Shown piece after piece: positions 34,198-43,246 of a stretch of 64,000 nucleotides of DNA. Position 1 is the first letter of the stretch. Every line of letters starts with the position of its first letter. Location: positions 29,943 to 93,942 of the forward strand of contig NZ_JAHUTS010000018.1 of NCBI RefSeq assembly GCF_019209835.1, in the 5' to 3' direction. Source of the DNA: Enterovibrio paralichthyis. GTDB taxonomy: Bacteria; Pseudomonadota; Gammaproteobacteria; Enterobacterales; Vibrionaceae. The position numbers were made by a program, and so were the translations under genes. The notes under the pieces are model-generated. The model was not told the origin of the DNA and did not search any database. It saw only the letters and a program-made list of their open reading frames with translations.

Positions 34198-36981
34198 ATG
34201 AATTTTTTGGTCATGAGAAATCGTATGTCAAAAGAAATAGTTAAATTACCGAAAGGAATCGTAGTCGCTGGATTCACAATTGGATTGCTTCTTTTGCCTA
34301 CGTACAGCCAAGCCAAAGATTACGTTAAAAGTGCTGAAGAGTATTTAAGCGAAAATGATGTGAGCGCGGCGGTGATCGAGCTGAAAAACGCCATTAAGGA
34401 AGACCCGCAACAAGCGCTTCCCCGATTTATGTTAGGGGAAATTCACCTCAGTGAAGGACGCTTTGCCAATGCCGAGAAAGAGTTCTCGCGTGCTCTCGAG
34501 TATGGATACGATCCCAATGTCGTTCTTCCGCTTCTTGCCCGGTCTTTGCTGAACGAAAATCAACCCCAAGGCGTGCGCCAACTTATCGATGACTATGGCA
34601 CTACACCTGCCCCCAATGATCTCTACGCCATCGCAGCGATAGCTGAAGTTCGTCTGGGAGATTTAGGTGCAGCCGCTGACTATCTGAAAAAGGCCGGGGA
34701 CAACACGCTCTACGCCCGGCTAGCTGAGGCCACTTACCTTTCTGCGACCAACCAATTGGATGCTGCGATCAGCGACGTGGACAGCCTGTTGAAAAACTAC
34801 CCTGCCAGCAGTGATGCATGGCTGCTGAAAGGACATCTTGCGTCAGCAAAAAATGACTACGGCACAGCCTATAACAGCTACACGAAAGCCTATGAATTGG
34901 CACCGGACGCTACGCAATACAATATCTTCATTGCGAATGCCCTGGTGAACGCTCAACGGTTTGATGAGGCAGAGCCTTTGGTCGACGGCATACTCGCGAT
35001 TAATAATCAGTTTCCGGCCGTCAATGAAATGAAGGCGGTGATACTGTATTCGAAGGAAGATTTCGCAGGTGCTAAAACCTATGCAGACCGTGCTTTGGTC
35101 GGCAATGATGACAGCGTAAGAGCTACCATGATCGCGGGGATTTCTGCAGTCAGGCTTGGGCAATATGAACAGGCTTACCAGCGTCTATCAACCATTGCCT
35201 CCGAATTGCCACGCAACCATTTGGCTAACCGCTTGCTTATCATGACGCAACTGGAGTTAGGCAATGTAAATGATGCGCTTGCCGCGTTGAATGACTATGA
35301 GAGTGCCACGCTGGACGATGCCAAATTTCTATCTCAGGCGAGTGTCGCGTTGGCAAAACTGGGAAGGAATGAAGAAGCACTGGTGCTGGCAAAACGTGCC
35401 TCGGTCTTCGAAGACAGCCGCATTGAATCGGCACTTGGGCTGGCCAAATTAGCCAACAACGAGATTTCAGGGATCGAGAATCTCCAAGCCGCTATTGATG
35501 CAGACCCTGACTCAAAAGATGCCAAGGTGGCACTGACCAACTACCTGCTTGCCCGTGGCATGCAAGATGATGCCAATACCATTGCTGACAACTGGCTGCA
35601 GAAAAATCCCAAAGACACTGTCGCGCTGATGGTAAAGGGATTGCTGTTGAAGGAAAAAGGCGACCTAAACGGAGCCCGTGATTACTTCAATCAAATCCGC
35701 GAGATCGAGCCAAGCAATGTGCAGTCGCTCGCCGCGCTCGCTGAAATAGAAAATCTCAAGAACAACAAAAAACAAGCCATTGCGCTGCTAAAGCAGGCCA
35801 AGGAAATCGCACCGACCAATTACAGCGTCAGTCATCAATACATCACGTTAAGCCATGAGTTTGGCGATCTTCCACGCGCAATGGCCACCATTGATGAACA
35901 ACTCAAGGCCGATCCATTCAATGCGCAATTGAAAGTGCAAAAAGCACTTGCGCTGGTATTGAGTGGGGATAACCAAGCTGCCATCAACCTTCTGGAAGGC
36001 ATTTCGGATACAGACAGGTATGCGGATGTATGGCGTTTACTGGGGAATGTGTATCTGGCATCGGACAATGTCACTGACGCCAAACGTAACTATCGCCGTC
36101 TGCTCGAAGTGACCCCCAATGACCCCAATGCCTTTCTACAGCTGATTCAATTGGCGAGCATGCAAAGCCGGATTGATGAAGGACTGGTGTTAATAGATCG
36201 CGCCCAAAAACAATTCCCCAACGACATCCGGTTTCCCATTATCAAAGCGGGCCTTTATATCAACAATGGCGAGATAGACGCGGGCCAGAAGGTATTGGAT
36301 AGCTTACCGGAAGCGCTGAAAAACGCCCCATATGCTCTGCAACTTCAGGGCCGGGTCTACATTGCACAAAAGAAACTCCCAGCTGCTATCGATGCCTACA
36401 CCAAACGCTACAACGCAGAGCCAAGCGTACAAACCGCGCGAGAGCTGGCGTCCGTTTATTCACTGAATGGCGACAACGAGGAAGGGGCGCAGTTTCTTGA
36501 AACCGCCATTGGTGATTTTGGGGAGAAAGCCCAACCACTGAAGATATTGCTGGCGGAGCTGCAGCTTAGAACGTCACCGCAAAAAGCGGAAAAGTCCTAT
36601 AAAGCCATTTTGGCTGAAAACCCGCACAACCCTGTCGCTCTCAACAATCTCGCTTGGTTGTACATGGAACTTAACGATATCGAGCAGGCCTGTGACTACG
36701 CCAAAAAAGCCCATGACATTGCTTCCCGTAGTTATGAGATTGTGGATACGTATGGGTATTGCTTGCTCAAGAAAGGGGATACGGACAAAGCGTTAGAGCT
36801 GCTCGAAATGGCATACAGGAGCCGCCCGAACAATGCCGAAATTGCCTTACATTTTGCTGAAGGTCTGGTTTCTGTCGGCAAATATCCTCAGGCAACTGAG
36901 GTGCTCTCGGTCATAGAAACAGACGACCCTGAATTAATGAATAGCAAGATAAACCTTCATAAACAGATAGTTAAAGAATAG
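34198..36981 (+). CDS. prsT: PEP-CTERM system TPR-repeat protein PrsT
   Basis: A 927-residue secreted TPR protein. The N-terminal hydrophobic segment (about 20-39, ending YSQA) is a signal peptide. It starts KDYVKSAEEYLSENDVSAAVIELKNAIKEDPQQALPRFMLGEIHLSEGRFANAEKEF, then about twenty tandem 34-residue TPR units follow to the end. Size, start and repeats match PrsT, the TPR protein found with exosortase/PEP-CTERM polysaccharide loci and thought to help export or assemble exopolysaccharide. PrsT proteins are often called lipoproteins, but no Cys lipobox is present here. ATG at 34198, 34213 or 34225 could be the start; the ribosome site does not decide. Confidence 0.88.
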   Translation: MNFLVMRNRMSKEIVKLPKGIVVAGFTIGLLLLPTYSQAKDYVKSAEEYLSENDVSAAVIELKNAIKEDPQQALPRFMLGEIHLSEGRFANAEKEFSRALEYGYDPNVVLPLLARSLLNENQPQGVRQLIDDYGTTPAPNDLYAIAAIAEVRLGDLGAAADYLKKAGDNTLYARLAEATYLSATNQLDAAISDVDSLLKNYPASSDAWLLKGHLASAKNDYGTAYNSYTKAYELAPDATQYNIFIANALVNAQRFDEAEPLVDGILAINNQFPAVNEMKAVILYSKEDFAGAKTYADRALVGNDDSVRATMIAGISAVRLGQYEQAYQRLSTIASELPRNHLANRLLIMTQLELGNVNDALAALNDYESATLDDAKFLSQASVALAKLGRNEEALVLAKRASVFEDSRIESALGLAKLANNEISGIENLQAAIDADPDSKDAKVALTNYLLARGMQDDANTIADNWLQKNPKDTVALMVKGLLLKEKGDLNGARDYFNQIREIEPSNVQSLAALAEIENLKNNKKQAIALLKQAKEIAPTNYSVSHQYITLSHEFGDLPRAMATIDEQLKADPFNAQLKVQKALALVLSGDNQAAINLLEGISDTDRYADVWRLLGNVYLASDNVTDAKRNYRRLLEVTPNDPNAFLQLIQLASMQSRIDEGLVLIDRAQKQFPNDIRFPIIKAGLYINNGEIDAGQKVLDSLPEALKNAPYALQLQGRVYIAQKKLPAAIDAYTKRYNAEPSVQTARELASVYSLNGDNEEGAQFLETAIGDFGEKAQPLKILLAELQLRTSPQKAEKSYKAILAENPHNPVALNNLAWLYMELNDIEQACDYAKKAHDIASRSYEIVDTYGYCLLKKGDTDKALELLEMAYRSRPNNAEIALHFAEGLVSVGKYPQATEVLSVIETDDPELMNSKINLHKQIVKE

Positions 36982-36992
36982 CGTTACGGACT

Positions 36993-37772
36993 ATGGCTAG
37001 AATTACTATGTTGAAGCAGTTGATGGTACTTTGCCTTGCTGCGACGTTTTACTTCAACATCGCAAAAGCAGAGGATCTGCCTGCTACTGCGGCGTCAGTA
37101 GAAGCGTCTGTCGTGGGAATAGGCATCTATAACCGGCTATCCAAGCCCACATCAAAACTGATTGGGACTGGATTCGTCGTCGGAGACGGAGAGTTGGTGG
37201 CGACAAATGCCCATGTGGTTTCTGTCCCACTCAACAGTGAACAGAGAGAGCGTTTCGTTGTTTTTGTCGGCACCGGCAATACTGCCAAGAAGCGCCACGC
37301 CGATGTGGTTGAAATCGACAATGTGCATGACTTAGCACTCCTTAAAATAGAAGGCCCGCCGCTAAAACCATTGCCGCTGTCTGACAGCAAGGTGCGTATT
37401 GGCGATCCCATCGCATTCACCGGCTTTCCTCTGGGCGATATATTGGGTTTATACCCTGCCACGCATCAAGGTATTGTTGCCGGTATTCCCCCTATTGCCA
37501 CACCGGCAAAAACCGCGAAAGATCTCACCATTAAGCAACTGAAGCTGCTGAAAAGAGGCTTCAAAATCTATCAGTTGGATGCAATTGCTTACCCAGGAAA
37601 CAGCGGCAGCCCGGTATATAACCCAGAAACGGGTGAAGTTATTGCCATTATCAACAAGGTCTATGTGAAATCGGTGAAAGAAGCCGCACTGACCAACCCC
37701 AGCGCGATAACCTATGCCATTCCTGTCACTTTCCTGAAGAAGCTGATAGATAAGCGTTTTGGAGTACGGTGA
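36993..37772 (+). CDS. Secreted trypsin-like serine protease
   Basis: A 259-residue S1-family protease of the HtrA-like type, without a PDZ domain. A signal peptide (ending IAKA) is followed by a catalytic domain with the triad His in VATNAHVV, Asp in VHDLALLKI and Ser in YPGNSGSPVY. It starts 11 bp after prsT, so it is co-transcribed, and it ends at a strong terminator. Proteases of this sort recur in PEP-CTERM/exopolysaccharide loci; a role in processing PEP-CTERM proteins or matrix proteins is possible but unproven. Confidence 0.87.
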   Translation: MARITMLKQLMVLCLAATFYFNIAKAEDLPATAASVEASVVGIGIYNRLSKPTSKLIGTGFVVGDGELVATNAHVVSVPLNSEQRERFVVFVGTGNTAKKRHADVVEIDNVHDLALLKIEGPPLKPLPLSDSKVRIGDPIAFTGFPLGDILGLYPATHQGIVAGIPPIATPAKTAKDLTIKQLKLLKRGFKIYQLDAIAYPGNSGSPVYNPETGEVIAIINKVYVKSVKEAALTNPSAITYAIPVTFLKKLIDKRFGVR

Positions 37773-37794
37773 TAATCCCGGATAACCATTAAAC

Positions 37795-37825
37795 AAAAAC
37801 GCAGACCATAAAGGTCTGCGTTTTT
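37795..37825. terminator. Bidirectional terminator between the protease and PEP-CTERM gene 2
   Basis: Stem GCAGACC / GGTCTGC with an ATAAA loop, extended by AAAAAC / GTTTTTG, so T runs follow on both strands. It serves prsT-protease on the plus strand and the converging PEP-CTERM gene. Confidence 0.88.
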
Positions 37826-37876
37826 GTTTCCCGGAATACCTGCCAACAGGTATGCAGGGTTAGACTTTGATAAGGA

Positions 37877-38653
37877 TTAGACTTTGCGTCGGCGTAAAGC
37901 AGCTAGGCCGAGCAGCCCCAAAGCAAACACCGCTAACGATTCAGGCTCTGGCACTAGCGCCACATCCATCGCCGCCACATAGTATTGCGGGCAGTCTTGG
38001 AGACTACACCCATTGGGATAGCCTAGTTGAAACGAATCCCCGGCACTGATGTACAACGAGCCCAGCGAAAACAGACTGAAAATGCCGTTTGTCGCGTCGA
38101 ACGATTCATCATCAAACAGTTGTTGGCCTATCAAGTTGCCATGGCTGGCAGATGTGAGTGTCGGTGACGCTGAAAACGTTGAGATTGAATCAGAAAGCAA
38201 TCCCAGGTTGTCTCCATCAGAAAAGTTGCCGTCATGGTTGTTGTTCAGCCATACATTGTTGATGACGACATCTTTTGAAAAAGAAAACGTCAGGTACTCA
38301 TTCGCTCCGGCCGCGATATTGTCGTCACTGGAAGGATTACATTGGAAGCTAAAGTTGAGCGATCCACAAACACCCAGACCTGCCGTTCCCTGATCCAGGT
38401 ACGGTGAGGCCGATACCATGTTCTTTGTCGCTGTGATCGTCAAACCCAGCTCACTGAACAGTGACGAAAAAGCGCCTGTGTTCGAACTGTCCATACCTGA
38501 AGAAAATCCGCGCTCACCAATCGTGCCGATATTGGTTCCCTGACTCAGGCTCGAGTCGGCCATATCGATAAAGTCGAGTAGCAGTGCGTGGGATGGGAAT
38601 GACATTGCGGTCATACTAAATAGAAGTGGTGCAGCTAATTTTCGAGTAAACAT
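37877..38653 (-). CDS. PEP-CTERM sorting-domain protein
   Basis: A 258-residue secreted protein. The signal peptide is MFTRKLAAPLLFSMTAMSFPSHA, the soluble region is rich in Ser, Asn, Gly and Asp, and the C-terminal sorting signal is VPEPESLAVFALGLLGLAALRRRKV. Two Cys pairs are visible (LGVCGSLNFSFQCNP and GCSLQDCP). I chose the ATG at 38653, which has GAGAGG upstream and begins the signal peptide; the frame extends to 38755. The expected fate is cleavage by an exosortase and release into the matrix or cell surface. A -24/-12 element lies about 45-60 bp upstream. Confidence 0.9.
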   Translation of the reverse strand: MFTRKLAAPLLFSMTAMSFPSHALLLDFIDMADSSLSQGTNIGTIGERGFSSGMDSSNTGAFSSLFSELGLTITATKNMVSASPYLDQGTAGLGVCGSLNFSFQCNPSSDDNIAAGANEYLTFSFSKDVVINNVWLNNNHDGNFSDGDNLGLLSDSISTFSASPTLTSASHGNLIGQQLFDDESFDATNGIFSLFSLGSLYISAGDSFQLGYPNGCSLQDCPQYYVAAMDVALVPEPESLAVFALGLLGLAALRRRKV

Positions 38654-38696
38654 CCGGTTACCTCTCAGGGGTCCATCATTGACACCGGAAAGACAA

Positions 38697-38712
38697 TGCA
38701 ACAACGATTCCA
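38697..38712 (-). promoter_or_regulatory. Sigma-54-like promoter of PEP-CTERM gene 2
   Basis: On the minus strand TGGAATCGTTGTTGCA matches TGG at -24 and TTGCA at -12 with the exact GG-N10-GC spacing. The ATG is at 38653, leaving a leader of about 33 bases. Confidence 0.7.
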
Positions 38713-38764
38713 ACCCGATAGGCATATGATTTTTAGGGCTTTCACTGACCTCCATTACGCCCGT

Positions 38765-38781
38765 TGTAATATTTGTTGACG
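38765..38781 (-). promoter_or_regulatory. Candidate PrsR site upstream of PEP-CTERM gene 2
   Basis: On the minus strand CGTCAACAAATATTACA. The left half-site CGTCAA is identical to the sites at 6778 and 39956; the right half differs in two positions. It lies about 55 bp upstream of the -24 element. A further CGTAAT half-site lies next to it. Confidence 0.5.
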
Positions 38782-38962
38782 TGATTAGAAGCGCACATCA
38801 CCGGCCGTCAATCGCGCATTTCCAACACATCTGTGAATTTTCCCCCTGCTCTTCATGCTTTTACTCGCCAGCGAAAAGCGCAAAAAAGAAACAGCCATTT
38901 CTGGCTGTTTCATCTGTCCACCTGTACGGGGGTCGGTCAACGCATTTAGGATATTGGCTTGT

Positions 38963-39778
38963 TTACTGCTTTTTGTTTTTACGACGATAGCCGACAAAAC
39001 CCAGCATCAACATACCTGCACCCAACATAGACAGTGCAGCTGGCTCAGGCACTGCAACAATACGTCCCAGACTTAAATCCACGCTGAGAATCGAGTTATC
39101 GGTATTTTGCGTACTATCCAGGTTAAACCAAGCTTGAAACGCCCCGATTTTCGCCCAGTTGATGCTACCTGCATCACTGAAGTTATTCACGCCAACCATA
39201 CGGTCATACAGCGTTGGGTTTAAAGGATCGGCCAAGCTGGTACCCAAAGTGGTCAGGTCAACAAGGTGTTCAACATAGACACCGTTGTCAGCATCGTCAG
39301 ACCAAATTTTCAGCACTGCTGGCGCGGCACCGTCATTGAAAATGTCCTCAAACAGGAAATCCGTCGTACCGGTAAAGTCCATACCGCCAAGACCACCAGT
39401 ATCCACACCACCTGCGAAATTACTTCCAACCTCATTACTACCGTCATAGGTGACAACGGCAAACGCCTTAACCAAGCTACCCAGCTCAACCGTTAGTCGA
39501 TCACCAGATACTTGCGCAGTAATACCACTGGTGGGTGAATCACCAAACAATCCACTCGCTACTTCCTCAATGTAGAGGTCACGATAACCCCCGAGAATTG
39601 ATGTATCACCTGCGGCACCAACCTGGCTGAAATCACCGCTGCCATCAACGACCTGATCGGATAGCAAAGCCTGACTGGTTGAAAAGTCATCTACAAGCTG
39701 GATCTCGCTTGCGAATGCACTGGTGCCCGCCATAAGCAACGCACATGCAGTTAACGATAATGATTTTAAGTGCTTCAT
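38963..39778 (-). CDS. PEP-CTERM sorting-domain protein
   Basis: A 271-residue secreted protein. The signal peptide is MKHLKSLSLTACALLMAGTSAFA, followed by a beta-rich domain of about 215 residues that begins EIQLVDDFST and is nearly Cys-free. The C-terminal signal is VPEPAALSMLGAGMLMLGFVGYRRKNKKQ. The central region does not match a domain I can name. I chose the ATG at 39778, which has GAGGGAA upstream; the frame extends to 39799. A strong -24/-12 element and an upstream inverted repeat precede it, so it appears to belong to the same regulon as the other two PEP-CTERM genes. Confidence 0.9.
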   Translation of the reverse strand: MKHLKSLSLTACALLMAGTSAFASEIQLVDDFSTSQALLSDQVVDGSGDFSQVGAAGDTSILGGYRDLYIEEVASGLFGDSPTSGITAQVSGDRLTVELGSLVKAFAVVTYDGSNEVGSNFAGGVDTGGLGGMDFTGTTDFLFEDIFNDGAAPAVLKIWSDDADNGVYVEHLVDLTTLGTSLADPLNPTLYDRMVGVNNFSDAGSINWAKIGAFQAWFNLDSTQNTDNSILSVDLSLGRIVAVPEPAALSMLGAGMLMLGFVGYRRKNKKQ

Positions 39779-39855
39779 ACTTCCCTCTATCGACTTCATA
39801 ATCAGACACGAGATGAAAGCGAACGTGCCCTTTAGTTAATACACATCACCTATAA

Positions 39856-39871
39856 AGCACTATTCGTACCA
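39856..39871 (-). promoter_or_regulatory. Sigma-54-like promoter of PEP-CTERM gene 3
   Basis: On the minus strand TGGTACGAATAGTGCT matches TGGCACG-N4-TTGCW at all but two consensus positions, with the exact GG-N10-GC spacing. It lies about 78 bp before the ATG. Confidence 0.75.
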
Positions 39872-39955
39872 GCATTCGGTAAATCTTATATTTAACCAAT
39901 TATCAGACAGTTATAAGGGTTAGGAATTTAACCCTCACGTCAGCCCCCCACAAAA

Positions 39956-39972
39956 CGTAAAACTATTTGACG
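39956..39972 (-). promoter_or_regulatory. Candidate PrsR site upstream of PEP-CTERM gene 3
   Basis: On the minus strand CGTCAAATAGTTTTACG, which differs from the 6778 site by two bases, both in the 5-bp centre (CGTCAA-N5-TTTACG). It is about 86 bp upstream of the -24 element, a usual distance for an enhancer-binding protein. Confidence 0.6.
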
Positions 39973-40042
39973 ATTCAGGCCTTGAGTTCAAAAAGCCTTA
40001 ATGCACCGAAATACATTGGGTGGCAGCACCGCAAAGCAGGGT

Positions 40043-41194
40043 TTAGTTTATCCCAATGTCCGGCAATGCTGGGTAGGCATCCAACCCATAGCTCTGGCGA
40101 TCCGAATACAGCTCATTGCGGGCAGGAATATTGTGCTTTCCACTGTCGTAAAATGGCGAGCCAATGAAGTCGTTGTTCCGAATCTCGATATCAAAGCTGT
40201 TGTATGACGACGGGAGGCCTAGCAACACATTCTTGCGGCCGTGATCCATCAAGATAATATTGTCTTCCAGCAGAACGGAGTGCGGTACATCTGTATGCGG
40301 GCCTTCCACTGCGAACCCTATCATCTGGTAGTTCACTGAACGCGGGCCCTGCTCAATCACACTGTTTCTGACAACCAGTTCGCCACCATTTGAAATATCC
40401 AACAGGCGGCTGTCATTACCATTGAGCGAAGCAATCACGGAGAATTCGATAACGGTTTTCTTGGCGCGGGACTTCACTTCATGCCCCTGATCTTTCGAGC
40501 TCAAAATCTGACTGTAGCGGATGTTCAAGGTGTCGTTGTGACTGTAAATACCATGCGCCCGGCCAAGTTTCCCCAAACGCTCGAACCGCGAGTGGGCAAT
40601 GGTCAAGTCACCCGTGCCTTTTGCTGACAAGATCCCCTGTTGGCTGTCATGGAAATAGACATTGTTCAGTGTCAGGTCACGGCCTTGCTGGCGAACACAG
40701 GCGCCATTGTTGTCAGGCACGGCAACTTGGCTGCATTCGATGTTTTCAATAGTGACAGCGTCACCATCCACCACAAATGTGGCTTTACCGTGGATTTGTG
40801 CCCCTTTGAAATGCGTTTTACCGCTCCCCTGGATTGTCACGTTATCTGCTTTGACCAGCATTCCTTTGTTATAGATACCGTTGCCGACAACCATGGTGCT
40901 GCCATCAACCAACGCTGAAGCAGCGGTGGTGACTGATGTATAGAGTTTGCCGTCTACACTGATCTGCCCATCAGGCACAGTGCTCAAATCCAGTTCTGGC
41001 TCGGGGGTCGGAACTGGTTGCAGTTCAGGCTCTTCAAATTGATCGCCTGTGCTCGGCTTGTTGGGTGAGATGGTAGGAAGAACATCCGTGCCATTAACCC
41101 CTTCATATACAGAGTCCTGCTCCCCGCATCCAGAAAGGAGCAGTGAGAAACTGAAAAATCCAACTAATAACTGTAATTTGCGTAACGTTGCCAT
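40043..41194 (-). CDS. Lipoprotein with a right-handed parallel beta-helix
   Basis: A 383-residue lipoprotein. The signal ends in the lipobox LLLSGC (Cys at about 23). A Pro/Glu/Asp-rich linker (about 40-75) and a parallel beta-helix domain (about 80-350) follow, with repeated short strands such as GNGIYNKGMLVKADNVTIQGSG and IENIECSQV. This fold is common in polysaccharide lyases and epimerases (for example AlgE-like or AlgX/AlgK neighbours), so it may modify or bind the exopolysaccharide at the cell surface. I see no defined catalytic set. It lies between PEP-CTERM gene 3 and the HAD-UbiA gene, so polysaccharide processing is the best guess. Confidence 0.78.
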   Translation of the reverse strand: MATLRKLQLLVGFFSFSLLLSGCGEQDSVYEGVNGTDVLPTISPNKPSTGDQFEEPELQPVPTPEPELDLSTVPDGQISVDGKLYTSVTTAASALVDGSTMVVGNGIYNKGMLVKADNVTIQGSGKTHFKGAQIHGKATFVVDGDAVTIENIECSQVAVPDNNGACVRQQGRDLTLNNVYFHDSQQGILSAKGTGDLTIAHSRFERLGKLGRAHGIYSHNDTLNIRYSQILSSKDQGHEVKSRAKKTVIEFSVIASLNGNDSRLLDISNGGELVVRNSVIEQGPRSVNYQMIGFAVEGPHTDVPHSVLLEDNIILMDHGRKNVLLGLPSSYNSFDIEIRNNDFIGSPFYDSGKHNIPARNELYSDRQSYGLDAYPALPDIGIN

Positions 41195-41824
41195 GGGCTT
41201 GCCATCTATCCTGAATTAAAAAAACGCTATGGTGGCAGGATTTTTCGTGAATATGTCAGGACACCATGTATTGAGTGTAAATTTGGCTCAAGTACTTTTC
41301 GAGAAGAAATACTAATTAATTAACGCCACACAGCAATGAGAAATACCTAACAAAGGCACAAACTTGTCATAACCAAAAATAATTCACATAAAAACAGGAA
41401 ATTATGCAAAGTACAAAAACACTGACAAACTTGTTCGCTCACCCAATGCAAATAAATAAATTCGCCGATATAAAAAGCACAATCAATCTAAATTACAAAC
41501 TTTATTTAATATATTCAATTAGTTAAAGGTAACCACAAAAATAGGCACCAACAAATTCAGTATTTTCATCACCTGAATTCAAAACACCTATACTATTATC
41601 GTTAAATAGCCGGAACAAAAATTGACATAGAAAACCCTGCGTTTACAAATTGGCGACTTTTCATTTACACAAAAACAATCAAGCCATATGAAACAGCGCT
41701 TATAAAACTGAATTTAACATGCACTTGAGAATGTTATTCATGATATCCCGCGATTAAAACAGACAATAATGCAAGCAGTTGAATATAACCATCACCTCTT
41801 ATTTTCCCATTTTAAGGTTTGAAG
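41195..41824. other. AT-rich intergenic region
   Basis: A 630-bp stretch between the divergent beta-helix lipoprotein and HAD-UbiA genes. It is very AT-rich, with many A/T runs, and holds no open frame of note. I searched it on both strands for GG-N10-GC sigma-54 elements and found none, apart from one overlapping the lipoprotein start codon, which I reject. It probably holds the two promoters and could favour binding of H-NS-like proteins. Confidence 0.7.
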
Positions 41825-43246
41825 ATGGATAAATATGACAACCCACTATTTGTTGATCTGGATGGCACCTTTACAAAAACAGACCTACTCTTCGAAAGTC
41901 TCATTATTGCCATTAAAAACAATCCCTTAGTCATTTTCATGTGTTTAATCTGGATATTAAAAGGAAAACAGTACCTTAAACATCAACTCTCTTTATCTAC
42001 CGACGTTGACATTCGAAGCCTTCCTTTGAACCAAGAGTTTTATCACTTTTTAAAAACAGAAAAGCATCGTGGCAGACACATTGTCCTTGCGACAGGTTCT
42101 GCTGAAAGATACGCGAGAGAGATTGCCTCAAGTTACGCTGTGTTTGATGGATTCATCAGTAGCAATAACGATGTAAACCTAACCGGCAAGAGGAAACTAG
42201 AAAAAATCCAGGAAACCAATGCGGTTTTTTCTTACGCCGGAAACGAAAAAGTGGATTTTCACATCTTCCGTTCTGCAAAAGAAAAATTTTTGGTAAACCC
42301 TTCTCCTGGCACTAAAAAAAAGGCTAAACAACTCGTCATCGACAAGATATTTGATGACACTGACTCCCATTTAAAATCATGGTTTGCTCAACTTAGGATT
42401 TATCAATGGTTGAAAAATTTTCTCATTTTCGTGCCGCTTTTAGTCTCCGGTAACTTCACAAACACCCACGAAATATTCATTGTCTCTGTCGCTTTCTTTG
42501 CATTTGGTTGCCTCGCATCTTCAACCTACATCGTCAATGATTTGATTGACCTCGAATCTGATCGTCAGCATCCCGATAAGAAATTCAGACCGTTAGCTTC
42601 AGGCTTACTTTCAATAAAAGATTCGATTGCCGTTTCAGTGTTGCTTTTTATTGTGTCACTGCTTTTATCCCTATGGATAGGGCATGCTTTCGTCATAGTT
42701 GTTGCATCCTACCTATTTCTAACCATTTTCTATTCCTTCCAGCTTAAAAAATTTGTCGCCATGGATGTCATCGCACTTGCTCTGCTTTACACGCTAAGGA
42801 TCCTTGCCGGCGCAAGCGCGATTGATGAAACACCGTCCTTTTGGTTGTTGGCCTTTTCAATCTTCGTGTTTCTCAGCCTGGCCTTGGTCAAACGGTGCTC
42901 TGAAATTAAAGCCATGATGAAAAGCGGGAAGACGCACACCAAAGGAAGGGATTACACGGTGGATGACTATACCGTTCTGTGTAGTTTCGGTGTCTCGTCA
43001 GCGCTTCTCGCCGTGCTTATGTTCTGTTTCTATATCAATAACAATGCGTTAAGCAACCAATACCAACAGCCCAACTTGCTTTGGCTTATCGTTCCGGCTC
43101 TCACATATTGGTTGATGCGTATGTGGATAAAAACACATCGGGGAGAAATGCATCATGACCCGATCATCTTTTCACTGAAGGACTACGGGAGCATCGTGAC
43201 GATAGTCATCTCTGGTGTAGTTGCAATAGTGGCGCAAGTTTCATGA
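41825..43246 (+). CDS. HAD hydrolase-UbiA prenyltransferase fusion
   Basis: A 473-residue two-domain membrane protein. Residues about 1-190 are a HAD-like phosphatase domain (LFVDLDGTFTKTDLLFESL with the DxDGT nucleophile motif, and IVLATGSAERYA). Residues about 200-473 are a UbiA prenyltransferase with about eight helices and the first Asp-rich motif NDLIDLESDRQHPDKKFRPLASG. Such fusions resemble decaprenyl-phosphoryl-5-phosphoribose synthases and are found in cell-envelope polysaccharide loci. It may attach a phosphosugar to a polyprenyl phosphate and then dephosphorylate it. I chose the ATG at 41825 because AAGG lies eight bases upstream. It overlaps the SMR-like gene by four bases. Confidence 0.83.
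   Translation: MDKYDNPLFVDLDGTFTKTDLLFESLIIAIKNNPLVIFMCLIWILKGKQYLKHQLSLSTDVDIRSLPLNQEFYHFLKTEKHRGRHIVLATGSAERYAREIASSYAVFDGFISSNNDVNLTGKRKLEKIQETNAVFSYAGNEKVDFHIFRSAKEKFLVNPSPGTKKKAKQLVIDKIFDDTDSHLKSWFAQLRIYQWLKNFLIFVPLLVSGNFTNTHEIFIVSVAFFAFGCLASSTYIVNDLIDLESDRQHPDKKFRPLASGLLSIKDSIAVSVLLFIVSLLLSLWIGHAFVIVVASYLFLTIFYSFQLKKFVAMDVIALALLYTLRILAGASAIDETPSFWLLAFSIFVFLSLALVKRCSEIKAMMKSGKTHTKGRDYTVDDYTVLCSFGVSSALLAVLMFCFYINNNALSNQYQQPNLLWLIVPALTYWLMRMWIKTHRGEMHHDPIIFSLKDYGSIVTIVISGVVAIVAQVS

Noticed and set aside
41179..41204. A minus-strand TGG-N11-GCA pattern resembling a -24/-12 promoter at the beta-helix lipoprotein start
   Set aside because: It overlaps the ATG itself and the lipobox signal starts there, so it cannot be the promoter of that gene. 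It is a chance match.
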